Shown piece by piece: positions 53,616-63,325 of a stretch of DNA of 64,000 nt. The DNA is from JAJPHW01 sp963799065. Lineage in GTDB: Bacteria > Acidobacteriota > Terriglobia > Terriglobales > Acidobacteriaceae. A program made the translations under genes and the position numbers. The number at the start of each line of letters is the position of its first letter. Positions within the stretch are counted from its first letter, which is position 1. The notes beneath the pieces are model-generated. The model was not told where the DNA came from, made no database searches, and saw nothing but the letters and a program-made list of their open reading frames with translations. The stretch spans positions 930,001-994,000 of the forward strand of contig CAWCVJ010000003.1 of NCBI GenBank assembly GCA_963799065.1. The letters run 5' to 3'.

Positions 53616-56600
53616 TTTTCGTGCTCGCCCAACTCGAACGATTCTTCTGCCGGTGGTAACACATCGCGTTCGCCAGCCACCCATACATAAAGTGTGGGCA
53701 ACAGGAACACGCTGATGATGAGCGCCGCGATCAGACCGCCGACGATAACGATGGCAAAAGGACGCTGCGAGTCGGAACCAATCGCATGTGACAATGCAGC
53801 GGGCAACAAGCCCAACGTGGCGACCAACATGGTCATCATGATGGGGCGAAGCCGCAGCACTGCGCCCTCCACGGCCGCGTCTTCAACTGAATAACGTCGC
53901 GCCCGCAGTTGATTGATGTACTCCAGCATGATGACTCCAGTCTGAACCGATACTCCAAACAATGCCAGAAAACCGACGCCTGAGGAAACGCTGAAATGAG
54001 TACCAGTGATCCACAGCGCCACCAAGCCTCCAACGGGCGCAATCGCTACCGTCGCCATAATTAACATGGTCCACTTGAAGGACTTGAACATGGTGTAGAG
54101 GATGACAAAAATCAGCAGGATGGTGATCGGCAGCACAATCAGCAACCGCGCGTTGGCACGCTTCTGACTTTCGTATTCGCCCTCCCAATCGACGCTGTAT
54201 CCCGTCGGCAATTTCACCTGCTGGTTGACTTTACTGATCGCTTCTTCGACGGTACTGCCGAGGTCGCGGCCGCGGACACTATATTTAATCGCCACATAAC
54301 GCCGGTTGCCTTCGCGATACACTTCCGAAGCGCCATCCTTAATTTGTATTTTGCAGAGTTGCGCCAGCGACACGCGCTCGCCTGAGGGTGATAGCAAGCG
54401 GATATTTTCAATCGCTTCCTGCGTGTCGCGGTACTGCGGAAGGTATCGCAGCGTGAGGTCATAGCGCGCCTCTCCTTTGAGCACCTGCGTCAGGGCATTG
54501 CCCCCAACCGCGGTCTGAATCGCATCCTGCACATCCGCCACGTTGATCTGGTATCGCGCGGCCGCTTCGCGGTCGACGGTGACGTTCAGGTTGGGCTGGC
54601 CGAGGACTCGAAAGACGCCGAGGTCTTCGATGCCTTTGATCTGCCGCAGGACGCCGGCAATCTCGTCGCTTTTCTCTTCCAGTACTTTGAGATCGTCTCC
54701 GTACACTTTGGTGGCCAGCGCGCCTTTCACCCCGCTGACCGCCTCTTCCATGTTGTCTTCGATGGGCTGGGAAAAGCCCCAGTCGACACCGGGGATCTTG
54801 CTGAGTTCGCGATTCATGGCGGCAATCAGTTCCTCTTTATTTTCATGAAAAACGGACCGCCATTGTTCTTTTGGTTTCAGGTCGACAAAAAATTCGGTAT
54901 TGAAGAATCCGGTATTGTCCGTTCCGTCATCGGGACGCCCTACTTGGCTTGTGCATTGCGGCACTTCGGGAAAAGAACACAAGATGATCCGAGCCTGATT
55001 CGCGACCCGGATCCCTTCGTCCGGACCCGTGCTGGGAGCGAGGGTGCCGCGTACCCACATTGCACCTTCATCGAGGTGCGGCAAAAACTCGGAGCCAATG
55101 ATGCCGCTGAATCCGAGATACATGGCGAAAAGCATCATGAGCACGCATACGCCAACGGTGACCAGGCGGCGGCGAATGGCCCACCGCAGGGCGATGCCGT
55201 AACGTTTGGTCACAAACGTCATCGCCGGGTTCTCCCACTCGCTCGCGCCCTTAGCGAAGGCGAAGCTCGACAGCACCGGAGCGACAAGAATGGAGAACAG
55301 CAATGCTCCCAGCAGGGCGAAGGCTACCGTCCACGCCATAGGGTGGAAAAGTCTGCCCTCGACGCGTTGCAGAGTGAAGATCGGCAGAAAAGCAGTGATG
55401 GTGATGATGATGGCGTAAAACACCGGCCGCTGCACTTCGTGCGACGCGAAACTGATTTGCTCCCGGGCGGTCCTGTTGCTATCGGAGTGATGTAAATGGC
55501 GCACGATGTTTTCAATCAGCACAATCGCGCCTTCCACGATGACGCCAAAGTCCAAGGCTCCGAGCGACAGCAGGTTGGCTGGGATGTGCATCAAGTTCAG
55601 GCAAATAGCGGCGAACAACAGCGCAAACGGAATGGTCGCCGCCACGATGAGCGCCCCGCGAACATTGCCCAAAAAAAGAAGCAGGATGACCGAGACCAGA
55701 ATCATGCCTTCGGTGAGATTGTGCAGGACTGTATGCGTCGTGTAATGCACCAGGTCGCTACGATCGAGGAAGGGAACGATTTTCACTCCCGGAGGCAAGA
55801 TGTGATCGTTAAGTTCCTCGACTTTCTTGTGGATGGCGGCAAGCGCGGCCTCGCCCGTGGCGCCTTTGCGCAGCAACACAATGCCGGAAACCACGTCGTC
55901 GTTATCGATAATCTTGCCGTCTTCGCGATGCAGCGCGCGTGCAAACTGGCCGAGGCGAATTTTCGGCCCTTGTGATACCACGGCGATATCCTTCACTCGC
56001 AGCGGGGTGCCGTTCTTGGAAACGATCACGGTGCGCTCGATATCCTGACTGCGGTCGACCAATCCGACCGAGCGGACATTAATCTGTTGCAGGCCCTCCT
56101 GTATAAAACTGCCGCCGGCATTGACGTTGTTATTGGTGAGTTGCTGCTCGACCTGCGCGAGGCTGAGTCCGTAGGCGACGAGTTTATTGGGATCGACGCG
56201 CACTTGATATTCGCGGGTAGGCCCACCAAAGCTCGAAACATCGACGATATTGGGCACCGACTTAAAACTCTTCTCGACGGTCCAGTCTTCGATCGACTTG
56301 AGTTCCATGGCGTCATAGGCTGGATTGCTGCTGTGCAAGGTAAAAAAGTAAATCTGCCCGACCGGACTCCAATCGGTACCCATCTGCGGCACCACGCCCG
56401 TCGGAAGGGTAACCTGGCTCAACCGCTCCAGAACTCGTTCGCGGTTCCAGTCGTCGATCGACTCGTCGTCGAAGATGAGCTTTATATCCGAAAGTCCGAA
56501 GAGCGAGAACGAACGCAGATGCACCATGTTCGGCATTCCGTTCATGGCGATTTCGAGCGGGATCGTGACCTGCTGCTCAATCTGTTCGGCGGAGATTCCC

Positions 56601-56761
56601 GGCCACTGCGTAATGACCTCAACGTAGTTATCCGCCACATCGGGGTAGGCCTCAATGGGAAGATCGCGAAACGCGATAATTCCGGCAATAAAAAGCAGCA
56701 CGGCAAACCCGAGAACCATCAGCCGGTTGTCCAGCGCAAAATCGACGACGCGGCGAATCAT
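53612..56761 (-). CDS. RND efflux permease, CzcA/CusA-type (heavy metal efflux family)
   Basis: A 1049-residue RND pump with 12 helices and two large periplasmic loops. IRRVVDFALDNRLMVLGFAVLLF begins TM1, PIEAYPDVADNYVEVITQWPG is the typical HME loop, and TM4 carries DFGVIVEGAIVLIEN. In known CzcA proteins this TM4 reads DFG-I-V-D-G-A with two Asp; here the second is Glu. That is a conservative change which may alter proton or metal relay. It probably drives export of divalent or monovalent metals, but organic substrates cannot be excluded. It starts directly after the adaptor stop and shares an operon with the adaptor and a TolC-type protein. Confidence 0.88.
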   Translation of the reverse strand: MIRRVVDFALDNRLMVLGFAVLLFIAGIIAFRDLPIEAYPDVADNYVEVITQWPGISAEQIEQQVTIPLEIAMNGMPNMVHLRSFSLFGLSDIKLIFDDESIDDWNRERVLERLSQVTLPTGVVPQMGTDWSPVGQIYFFTLHSSNPAYDAMELKSIEDWTVEKSFKSVPNIVDVSSFGGPTREYQVRVDPNKLVAYGLSLAQVEQQLTNNNVNAGGSFIQEGLQQINVRSVGLVDRSQDIERTVIVSKNGTPLRVKDIAVVSQGPKIRLGQFARALHREDGKIIDNDDVVSGIVLLRKGATGEAALAAIHKKVEELNDHILPPGVKIVPFLDRSDLVHYTTHTVLHNLTEGMILVSVILLLFLGNVRGALIVAATIPFALLFAAICLNLMHIPANLLSLGALDFGVIVEGAIVLIENIVRHLHHSDSNRTAREQISFASHEVQRPVFYAIIITITAFLPIFTLQRVEGRLFHPMAWTVAFALLGALLFSILVAPVLSSFAFAKGASEWENPAMTFVTKRYGIALRWAIRRRLVTVGVCVLMMLFAMYLGFSGIIGSEFLPHLDEGAMWVRGTLAPSTGPDEGIRVANQARIILCSFPEVPQCTSQVGRPDDGTDNTGFFNTEFFVDLKPKEQWRSVFHENKEELIAAMNRELSKIPGVDWGFSQPIEDNMEEAVSGVKGALATKVYGDDLKVLEEKSDEIAGVLRQIKGIEDLGVFRVLGQPNLNVTVDREAAARYQINVADVQDAIQTAVGGNALTQVLKGEARYDLTLRYLPQYRDTQEAIENIRLLSPSGERVSLAQLCKIQIKDGASEVYREGNRRYVAIKYSVRGRDLGSTVEEAISKVNQQVKLPTGYSVDWEGEYESQKRANARLLIVLPITILLIFVILYTMFKSFKWTMLIMATVAIAPVGGLVALWITGTHFSVSSGVGFLALFGVSVQTGVIMLEYINQLRARRYSVEDAAVEGAVLRLRPIMMTMLVATLGLLPAALSHAIGSDSQRPFAIVIVGGLIAALIISVFLLPTLYVWVAGERDVLPPAEESFELGEHEN

Positions 56762-57895
56762 CTATTGCTCCACCGTGTTTTGCAGCACCAGCGCATTGGA
56801 AACGACTCGATCACCCGGCTTCAGTCCGGAAACTACTTCTTGCAGATTGCCCGCCAGCATCTTTCCGGCAGTAACTTCCATGCGCTTGAAGTGCCCGTCG
56901 GCGGAGATCGGCGTGTATACCCACTCCCGGTCGTGCAAATGCAAAATCGCGGTGGACGGAATGGCGGCATGTGTAACCGGCTGCTTGCCGAAGAAAGTCG
57001 CGGTGACAAACATGCCGATCCGCATCGAGCCGGGATTCGCCACTTCCAAGCGAACCTTCGCGGTATGAATCGTCGGATCCAGCACCGGCAAAATGTTATC
57101 GATGCGGCCCTTGAAAACCTTCTCCGGGTAGGCGCTGAGCCGGATATCGGCGAACTGGCCGAGATGCACTGCGTCCAGATCGTTTTCGTAGACGTCGCAG
57201 ATAATCCAAACGCGGGAAAGGTCGGATATGGTGAACGGATTCGGTCCCGACAGACCTTGCAGACCTGACGCGCTGGTCACTTGCTGATCGGTGATGATGC
57301 CCGAGATGGGAGCTTTCACATCGACGATTGCCGAGGGGTGATCTTTGTCGACCCCCAAAAGCCGCAACTGCTCGACCGTGGCGTTGAGATCGACTTTGGC
57401 GTCGTTTTCGGCAGCCTCGGCCTGATCCAGCGCGCTCTTGGCGACGGCGCCTTTGTCATAAAGTATCTGTTCGCGCTGCAACTGAGTGTTGGCCAAACGC
57501 TCATCGTTGACGGCTTTCAGATAGGCCTGGTATGCGGTCGACACGTCGTTGCTCTGCACGCGCAACAGCAACTGCCCCTTTGTCACCGCGTCTCCGAGCC
57601 GCGCTTTAATCTCGATCACGCGACCTGAGGCCAGCGAAATCACGGGCACGGCCCGCGAGATATCCGGCTGCACGACGCCCGTGACCTGCAAGGCGGGAGC
57701 CGATTTGCTCTCGACCGCTGTGGCCAGCGGAAATTGTTCAGGATGGTCGGCCTTAAAATTGTTGGCGTCCAGGTCCGGCTCGACGCTGGCTTGAGGCGGG
57801 GCTTCGGCTTTCGGATCGGCCTCGTGCTTGCCGCAGGCCGCGAGCGCGAGCGCCGCCGCCAGGGTTGCGCTCAGTCTTACAGAAAAAAACTTCAT
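56762..57895 (-). CDS. RND periplasmic adaptor (HlyD/CzcB-type), lipoprotein
   Basis: A 377-residue membrane fusion protein. A lipobox LALAACG is at the N-terminus. Residues about 75-110 hold the lipoyl/barrel-sandwich part (GRVIEIKARLGDAVTKGQLLL), followed by the coiled-coil hairpin (EQILYDKGAVAKSALDQAEAAENDA), the second half of the lipoyl domain (IVDVKAPISGIITDQQV) and the beta-barrel region. It links the CzcA-type pump to the outer-membrane channel. Its stop abuts the pump start, and it overlaps the upstream channel gene by 4 bp (ATGA). Confidence 0.88.
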   Translation of the reverse strand: MKFFSVRLSATLAAALALAACGKHEADPKAEAPPQASVEPDLDANNFKADHPEQFPLATAVESKSAPALQVTGVVQPDISRAVPVISLASGRVIEIKARLGDAVTKGQLLLRVQSNDVSTAYQAYLKAVNDERLANTQLQREQILYDKGAVAKSALDQAEAAENDAKVDLNATVEQLRLLGVDKDHPSAIVDVKAPISGIITDQQVTSASGLQGLSGPNPFTISDLSRVWIICDVYENDLDAVHLGQFADIRLSAYPEKVFKGRIDNILPVLDPTIHTAKVRLEVANPGSMRIGMFVTATFFGKQPVTHAAIPSTAILHLHDREWVYTPISADGHFKRMEVTAGKMLAGNLQEVVSGLKPGDRVVSNALVLQNTVEQ

Positions 57896-59172
57896 TGGAT
57901 GACCTCCCGGCCCACGGCCATATTCAATTGCGCCGCCGCTGTCAAATAAGAGCCGACCAGATTCGCGTAATTCAGTTGCACCATCCGGTATTCGCTTTCC
58001 GCGTTGAGAAAATCAAGCAAGGACGCTCCTCCATGCTGATAGGAAAAAGTGATCGTGTCGCGCACCCGCACCGACTGTGCCAAATACTTCGCCTTGTACG
58101 GGCGCAGCAGAATCAGGTCGCTTTGCACCGTGGCATAACTGGAATCGACGTCGCTGTAAACCTGCGCTTCCGCCGCATCCCGCAATCTTTCATTGCGCGT
58201 GATGTCAAGCCGCGTGCGCAACTTTTCGCCTTGATTGCGGTCGAAAATGCGCAGCGGAACGCTGACGCTTACGCCCGCCGTATTGATGGCAAATGGATTG
58301 TTGTTGGAAGAGTTATGGGTATACCATACGCTGAAAGTGGGGTCGGTCGAGCCGTTCGACTCCGCCAGCTTGTAATCGGTGTGAGCTTTGTCCACAGCCT
58401 GCACGGCGGCCTTCAGATCTGGCCGGTTGTCCATCGCAATTTTTCGGACGTCCTCCTGCGACACGAGCTGGTCGGCGAAGTCGAACGGCCCGACAACATC
58501 GAATTGATCGAGCGGCGTCCGCGAATTCAACAGCGTCAGCAATTGAATCTTCGAAGTTTCCAGGTTCTCCACAGCCGCCTGATAATCGGATTCGTACTGT
58601 ACCCGTCCCAGCTCGAGCCGGTCGAGATCGATCTGCGCGATGTCGCCCGCGCTAAATCGGGTGCGGCTGATGTCGAGCACCTTATCGTAGTAAGCCAGGT
58701 CATCCTTAGCCAGCTGGAGCACGGTCTTCGCCTGGAGCGTCGCCACAAACGCGCTACGCAGGGTGAAGAGCATCGTTCTTTCCATGTCGGCATGAGTCGA
58801 CTCGGCGATCAACGTTGCTTTCTTCGCGCTTTCGGTTCGCAACTCGCGCTTGTGCCGCCGTTCGTGCAGGTAGCTGATGCCGGGCGACTCGTCGGTGCCC
58901 GCAAAGGGCTGCCAAACACCGTGATACGGAGCGATCTGAGTTCCATCCGCCGTCAACGTGAGATCGGGATTTGGGCGAAGATCGGCGGTGATCTCCTGTG
59001 CTTTTGATTCACGGATGCTCAACTCGTCCGCCAGCAGCGTCGGATTGTTCAGCTCAAAGCGCTCGCGCACCTGCTCCCAGGTGAGCGGTTGCGAAGATTG
59101 CGCCACCACCGGCAGACAAGAAGTCGCCCCCGCCAACAGCACTGCGAACGCTCGCTGCAAACATTTATGCAT
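57892..59172 (-). CDS. TolC-family outer membrane channel (CzcC-type)
   Basis: A 426-residue outer-membrane efflux protein with a signal peptide (VLLAGATSCLPVVAQ). Two TolC repeats of helix pairs are visible: LTWEQVRERFELNNPTLLADELSIRESKAQEI, then the second repeat starting near QEDVRKIAMDNRPDLKAAVQAVDKAHTDYKLAE. It forms the channel for the adaptor and pump encoded downstream. It is the first conserved gene of the efflux operon and is overlapped by the adaptor gene. Confidence 0.87.
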   Translation of the reverse strand: MHKCLQRAFAVLLAGATSCLPVVAQSSQPLTWEQVRERFELNNPTLLADELSIRESKAQEITADLRPNPDLTLTADGTQIAPYHGVWQPFAGTDESPGISYLHERRHKRELRTESAKKATLIAESTHADMERTMLFTLRSAFVATLQAKTVLQLAKDDLAYYDKVLDISRTRFSAGDIAQIDLDRLELGRVQYESDYQAAVENLETSKIQLLTLLNSRTPLDQFDVVGPFDFADQLVSQEDVRKIAMDNRPDLKAAVQAVDKAHTDYKLAESNGSTDPTFSVWYTHNSSNNNPFAINTAGVSVSVPLRIFDRNQGEKLRTRLDITRNERLRDAAEAQVYSDVDSSYATVQSDLILLRPYKAKYLAQSVRVRDTITFSYQHGGASLLDFLNAESEYRMVQLNYANLVGSYLTAAAQLNMAVGREVIQ

Positions 59173-59301
59173 CCATCACTCCAACAACACTTCCATACCG
59201 CAATACTAAAGGCAAACAGATAAAGAAACAGTAAGGAGAAGGGAGCGGCTTAAAGCGTCCTGGCTTTGAGTAGCCCCGAGTCGAGAAACGAAAATATAGG
59301 A

Positions 59302-59718
59302 CTAGGCGAGAACGGGTGGGGCGCGCCCATAGGCGCTTCGGGTATAGGCTGGAAGCGAAGAAGGAGATTCGGAGACGAGCGCAAAAAACTCTTGCGCATG
59401 ATCGGCGCGCAGCACAAAAGTTGAAAATAAAGCGAGAACTTTTCCGTCGCCCGCGGCATAAATGTGCGTCGCTTTGACGTGTAAGTGCTTGGCCAGTTTG
59501 TTGCAGGGGCTGAATTCTTCCGCCTCCGAACGCATGGCATGCATGTCATCGCTGGCCGATATCACGGGAAATAAAAGGATCAGAATGCAGCCCAGCAGCA
59601 GCACGCAGGAAAAACGCTTCCGATGCTTCACTCCATCGGTCGCACGAAGCTGGCGGCGCCACAGCCACACCGCGGGCAAAGCCAGCATCAACCAAAAAAG
59701 ATTAAGCAATAACTCCAT
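59302..59718 (-). CDS. Small membrane protein of unknown function upstream of the efflux operon
   Basis: I do not recognise a family. The 138-residue product has two hydrophobic segments (about 3-20 and 38-55) and a hydrophilic C-terminal part containing HAMRSEAEEFSPCNKLAKHLHVKATHI. It has three His in a short span and one Cys, possibly metal-related given the neighbouring efflux genes. The gene lies about 130 bp upstream of the TolC-type gene on the same strand, so co-transcription is possible. Confidence that it is real is moderate. Confidence 0.5.
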   Translation of the reverse strand: MELLLNLFWLMLALPAVWLWRRQLRATDGVKHRKRFSCVLLLGCILILLFPVISASDDMHAMRSEAEEFSPCNKLAKHLHVKATHIYAAGDGKVLALFSTFVLRADHAQEFFALVSESPSSLPAYTRSAYGRAPPVLA

Positions 59719-59816
59719 ATTGTCGAAGTGATAGGACTCGCGTCCCGCTTTCGCATACTTGTCGCGAGTCTAGCAACCGTGCATTTTCGTGTCAACACGA
59801 TCAGCCCTCACCAAGG

Positions 59817-61400
59817 TCATCGCCCTGAAGACGAGGAGGCATCGGCTTTGTCCTTACTGTGACGCAGGTTCAGCCCAAATTTCGGTTTCTCGCGTGGACC
59901 GGAAATCTTGATGGGCAATACCGTCTCATGGTTCTTGCGGAAAAATCCATCGAACGGTTTCAGTATGAGCGATTTCATCCCCGTCATCGTTTGCGAGATT
60001 TTTGCGTGCAATTGCAACGTACCCTGAAAATCCAGTAATTGATCCTCTAACTCGTAGGTGCCTTGCAGCCGAACCGCTGCCCCGGGTACTTCGAATCCCA
60101 ACTGCCGAAAATTTATGGCTCCATCCTTAAGCAGAAACTTGCCTTGCAAGTCCGAGACGCTGCTGCCCGCGTCTGGGTCGCCGGGCTTGCCCAGTCCTTT
60201 GCGGCTGAGAGTTTGAATCTTGCCGCTGACCTTTGCACTTGTAAATTCCGCTCCTTCAATTCCAAATGCGCCATTCAGCATAAGGTGATCGATGGCGTCG
60301 CCTTCGCCGAGGGGAAGCTCTAGCGTTGTGTGTAGATTCAGTTCGCCGGTCATGACTGGCTTATCCGACCGGACGGCCAGATGCAACATATCCTCAATGC
60401 GGCCGCCGCGCACGATGGCTTTCAGCGAAACGATGCGATGCTTCGCCCCCGCCGCCCGGGCGATCTCACCACTGGCATCCACCCTCGAATTTAGAAAGCG
60501 AGCCCGCACCGAATGAAGAATCGTGTTCCCATTGGTTCCGTCCACGGTAGCGGTGTAGTCCGTATGCAGCGGAACCGGACTGCCTCCGATGCGCAGCGCG
60601 AAGTCGGGCGTGTCGGTTTCGCCCTGGACGTCGATGTGGTTGAGCGCGCCGCCGAATTTGCCGCGCGACGAAAGCGTTCCGCTGATGCCTTTAATCGCTC
60701 CCAGATCGGCATGGTCGAAGGTAAAGTTCGCGGCTAGGGCTGTATCTCCCGGTTCGTCCCCATTCCATGGCCCAAAGCTGCCTTTGGCATCGATCTCTCC
60801 CGGCGGGATTGCGTTGGTCAAATCCGCTTCGAAAGGCGCTGGCGAAGTCGGCCCCAGCGAGTGCATCACCAGGCGATGAATCTGAAACACATGCGGCGAT
60901 TTCGCTGGATCTTTCGGCATGATCACCAGTTGGCTGTCGTCGGCCAAGATCTCGTCGATGATCAGCGGCAATGGGTGCTTGCGCAGAGGCTGAAAGCGAG
61001 GCTTCGACCCTTGCTTGGGAGGGATGTGAATGCTCAACCCCTTCACTTCGACAAGACTCAGCCTCAGCGGTCTGCGCAACAATCCCAAGAATCCACCCTC
61101 CGCTGCAAACTCTTTTATTTCAATCAACGGCGGAACCTCGGGACGCCCCGGTTGCCTGAAAGTCAAACCCGTGCCATAAGCTCGAATCCGCGGGAAAACC
61201 GCAATGCGAAAATCGGAGATTTGTACGTCAGCGTGAAACTGATCGTGCAGAATGATAACAGCCTGTTTTCGAAGGTAAGGATCGAGGCGATGGAGAACCC
61301 CCGCCGCAAGCACAGCCGCTAGCATCAAGCACCCAGCCCCAGCGGCCAAAGATCGTTGAACAAATCTTGATCGTCGAGGCTGAATGTCAGAAGTGATCAT
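59817..61400 (-). CDS. AsmA-like membrane-anchored protein
   Basis: A 527-residue protein with one N-terminal membrane anchor (AAGAGCLMLAAVLAAGVLHRL) and a long beta-rich periplasmic part. Typical AsmA/DUF748-like features are VQISDFRIAVFPRIRAYGTGLTF, repeated V-x-V-K-G-L-x-I strands (LVEVKGLSIHIPP), VRARFLNSRVDASGEIARA, and a C-terminal domain with LKDGAINFRQLGFEVPGAAVRLQGTYEL. Members of this group are linked to lipid or outer-membrane homeostasis. It is encoded about 100 bp upstream of the small membrane protein on the same strand, and may form a separate unit. Confidence 0.8.
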   Translation of the reverse strand: MITSDIQPRRSRFVQRSLAAGAGCLMLAAVLAAGVLHRLDPYLRKQAVIILHDQFHADVQISDFRIAVFPRIRAYGTGLTFRQPGRPEVPPLIEIKEFAAEGGFLGLLRRPLRLSLVEVKGLSIHIPPKQGSKPRFQPLRKHPLPLIIDEILADDSQLVIMPKDPAKSPHVFQIHRLVMHSLGPTSPAPFEADLTNAIPPGEIDAKGSFGPWNGDEPGDTALAANFTFDHADLGAIKGISGTLSSRGKFGGALNHIDVQGETDTPDFALRIGGSPVPLHTDYTATVDGTNGNTILHSVRARFLNSRVDASGEIARAAGAKHRIVSLKAIVRGGRIEDMLHLAVRSDKPVMTGELNLHTTLELPLGEGDAIDHLMLNGAFGIEGAEFTSAKVSGKIQTLSRKGLGKPGDPDAGSSVSDLQGKFLLKDGAINFRQLGFEVPGAAVRLQGTYELEDQLLDFQGTLQLHAKISQTMTGMKSLILKPFDGFFRKNHETVLPIKISGPREKPKFGLNLRHSKDKADASSSSGR

Positions 61401-61636
61401 CGGCGAACTTCACTCTTAAACTGTACCGAAGAATCGGCCAAAAGGCGTCCCAGAATTGCCGACTCTGGCAGCGACTTATAGATGCTTTTTCACCAGCCTC
61501 GGCGGTATGGGAAAGGCAGATTTTCGCAAATGTGAGGCTTCCAGTCGGGGGAGCAATCCAAAACCACCCCCGCCGTCGTACTACCCATGAAAGCAGCACA
61601 GACAATTCAGCGACAACAATTCGCAAAGACAACTTA

Positions 61637-61650
61637 AAAGGAGAAACAAG
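61637..61650 (+). promoter_or_regulatory. Shine-Dalgarno of the fasciclin gene
   Basis: AAAGGAG lies 7-8 bp before the GTG start at 61651 and supports the choice of that non-ATG start. Confidence 0.6.
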
Positions 61651-62205
61651 GTGAATAAGAAATTCGCGACGATTACCCTCGGAATTCTGGCGTTCGTGGC
61701 GACAGCCGCGGTCGCCGCGTCCAAGAACCCCATGGTCGGTGGACAGGAAATGTACCCCACCAAGAACATCATCGAAAATGCAGTCAACTCCGCCGACCAC
61801 ACCACGCTGGTCGCGGCCGTCAAGGCCGCGGGCCTGGTCGACACGCTCGAAGGTGCGGGACCGTTTACCGTATTCGCTCCCACCAACGAAGCCTTCGCCA
61901 AGCTGCCTGCCGGCACCGTCGATAACCTGCTCAAGCCGGAGGACAAAGATACGCTGGTGAAAATTCTCACCTACCACGTCGTCGCAGGGAAAGTGACCGC
62001 GGCGGACCTCAAGAAGATGATCAAGGACGGTAACGGTCAGGCCTCACTCAAGACCGTCAGCGGCGGCACTTTGACTGCGATGATCCAGGGCAAGAACATC
62101 GTGCTCAAGGACGAGAAGGGCGACATCTCGACTGTAACCATCCCGAACGTGATGCAGTCAAACGGCGTGATTCACGTCGTGGATACTGTTCTTCTGCCGA
62201 ACTAG
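61651..62205 (+). CDS. Secreted fasciclin (FAS1) domain protein
   Basis: A 184-residue exported protein. The signal is TITLGILAFVATAAVAAS. One FAS1 domain follows: LVAAVKAAGLVDTLEGAGPFTVFAPTNEAFAKLPAG (H1 region), then ILTYHVVAGKVTAADL and the H2-like GVIHVVDTVLLPN. The start is GTG 61651 with AAAGGAG upstream. FAS1 proteins mediate adhesion or bind extracellular polymers and are often single-domain in bacteria. It is convergent with tatA across a strong terminator. There is no neighbour that narrows its role. Confidence 0.88.
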   Translation: MNKKFATITLGILAFVATAAVAASKNPMVGGQEMYPTKNIIENAVNSADHTTLVAAVKAAGLVDTLEGAGPFTVFAPTNEAFAKLPAGTVDNLLKPEDKDTLVKILTYHVVAGKVTAADLKKMIKDGNGQASLKTVSGGTLTAMIQGKNIVLKDEKGDISTVTIPNVMQSNGVIHVVDTVLLPN

Positions 62206-62228
62206 TTGTCGCACTCCTGGAGAAATAA

Positions 62229-62261
62229 AAATGCCCGGCGCTCGCGCCGGGCATTTGTTTT
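62229..62261 (+). terminator. Strong bidirectional intrinsic terminator
   Basis: AAATGCCCGGCG (62229-62240), loop CTCG and CGCCGGGCATTT (62245-62256) form a perfect 12-bp stem, flanked by an A-run on the left and GTTTT on the right. It lies between the convergent fasciclin and tatA genes and can serve both strands. Confidence 0.85.
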
Positions 62262-62276
62262 AGAGCTCAAATCTTG

Positions 62277-62486
62277 TTACGAAACTTTAACGTCCGGTGG
62301 CTTCACTTCCGGAGCGCTGGCCGTCTTATTGGCCTCCGCCTGACCGTCCTTCATGCCCTCTTTTAAGGCACGGATTCCTTCACCCAATCCCTTGCCCAGT
62401 TCCGGCAACTTCCGCGGGCCGAACACCAGCAGGGCGATAAAAAAAATTACCAGCAAATGCATCGGCTGAAACAAGCCTTCAAACAT
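62277..62486 (-). CDS. tatA: Sec-independent translocase TatA/E
   Basis: A 69-residue TatA-like protein: one N-terminal membrane helix (PMHLLVIFFIALLVFGP), the hinge FGPRKLPELGKGLGEGIRALKEG, and a short acidic/hydrophilic tail. The start has a strong GGGAGGT ribosome site. It forms the pore-like part of the Tat system, which would export the twin-arginine proteins encoded at 41.7-44.2 kb. No tatB or tatC is adjacent. Confidence 0.92.
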   Translation of the reverse strand: MFEGLFQPMHLLVIFFIALLVFGPRKLPELGKGLGEGIRALKEGMKDGQAEANKTASAPEVKPPDVKVS

Positions 62487-62589
62487 AGCAACCTCCCGAA
62501 GCGCGCAGCTCCAAATTCAACGGTATAGAAGCCCCGCCACAGAGTCAACCGGGGTCCGCGAGTAATTGGGCTAAAGTAACCTGGCGAGT

Positions 62590-63234
62590 TCATCGCGGAG
62601 CAAACGTTAGCCTCCCAAAGGCGCCCGGAACGTGGAAGTTCGGCGTTGATGTATGCGTAGGTTGCCACGCCATATAGGTTCTCGGTTCGACCTTACCTTC
62701 CACGCGATAGAAGTTCGCTCGCCAAAGTGCTGAGGGATCGAACTGCGGGGTCAGCGCCGCTATCGGAATCGCGATCTCCGCCGACCATCGCTTCGCGGCC
62801 TCGTCCAGCCAAACCGCTCGCGTGACGCCGCTCTTTAAATCCGCCCATCCCGAGGGCGAGATATCCAAGTCAATCCACATCCCGTTCGGACTGACTTCAA
62901 ACTCTTTGTAATAACGTTCTTGTGACGGATCGGGCTGCAGAAATGCTTCCACGACGTCGCGCTCCCAGAGATACATCCGGCGGCCATCCTGGCCAGCGTC
63001 GTTGAATAGGTTTAGCTCGCGATAGTGGCAGGCAAAACGCAGGAATAAAGTACGCACAGACCACAAGATGCGAACCTCGGTGCTTCGTTGTGGGTCGGGA
63101 TTCAAGCCTTGCCAGTCACGGTCGAAAACAATCGCAGCCGCGGACTGCCATTCCGGCGCAGGCCGCTCCACGTCCAACGCGATCTCGTGATCGACGTGCG
63201 TTGCCACGACTTCTGTTGGTGTCTCGTCCGCCAT
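62590..63234 (-). CDS. Carbohydrate-binding family 9-like protein
   Basis: About 214 residues from ATG 63234 (an upstream TTG at 63282 is weaker). The fold matches the CBM9-like/DOMON-type group: STEVRILWSVRTLFLRFACHYREL, RDVVEAFLQPDPSQERYYKEFEVSPNGMWIDLDI, WSAEIAIPIAAL and WRANFYRVEG. No signal peptide is visible, so it may be cytoplasmic or use another route. Such proteins often accompany sugar-using enzymes, but the neighbours here do not show a pathway. Confidence 0.72.
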   Translation of the reverse strand: MADETPTEVVATHVDHEIALDVERPAPEWQSAAAIVFDRDWQGLNPDPQRSTEVRILWSVRTLFLRFACHYRELNLFNDAGQDGRRMYLWERDVVEAFLQPDPSQERYYKEFEVSPNGMWIDLDISPSGWADLKSGVTRAVWLDEAAKRWSAEIAIPIAALTPQFDPSALWRANFYRVEGKVEPRTYMAWQPTHTSTPNFHVPGAFGRLTFAPR

Positions 63235-63325
63235 GGGTTGATCGGCTTGCGCGATAATCCTAACAAATCGGTTTGACCGCAAGAACCGGATGGCGCGGCT
63301 CCGTCATCAACACTACTCTTGCAGC

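Noticed and set aside
55496..59007. Long plus-strand ORFs (for example 55496-55975, 56087-57268 and 57865-59007) opposite the efflux operon
   Set aside because: They lie antisense to well-supported RND, adaptor and TolC genes, their translations look like codon-bias shadows, and no domain or ribosome site supports them.
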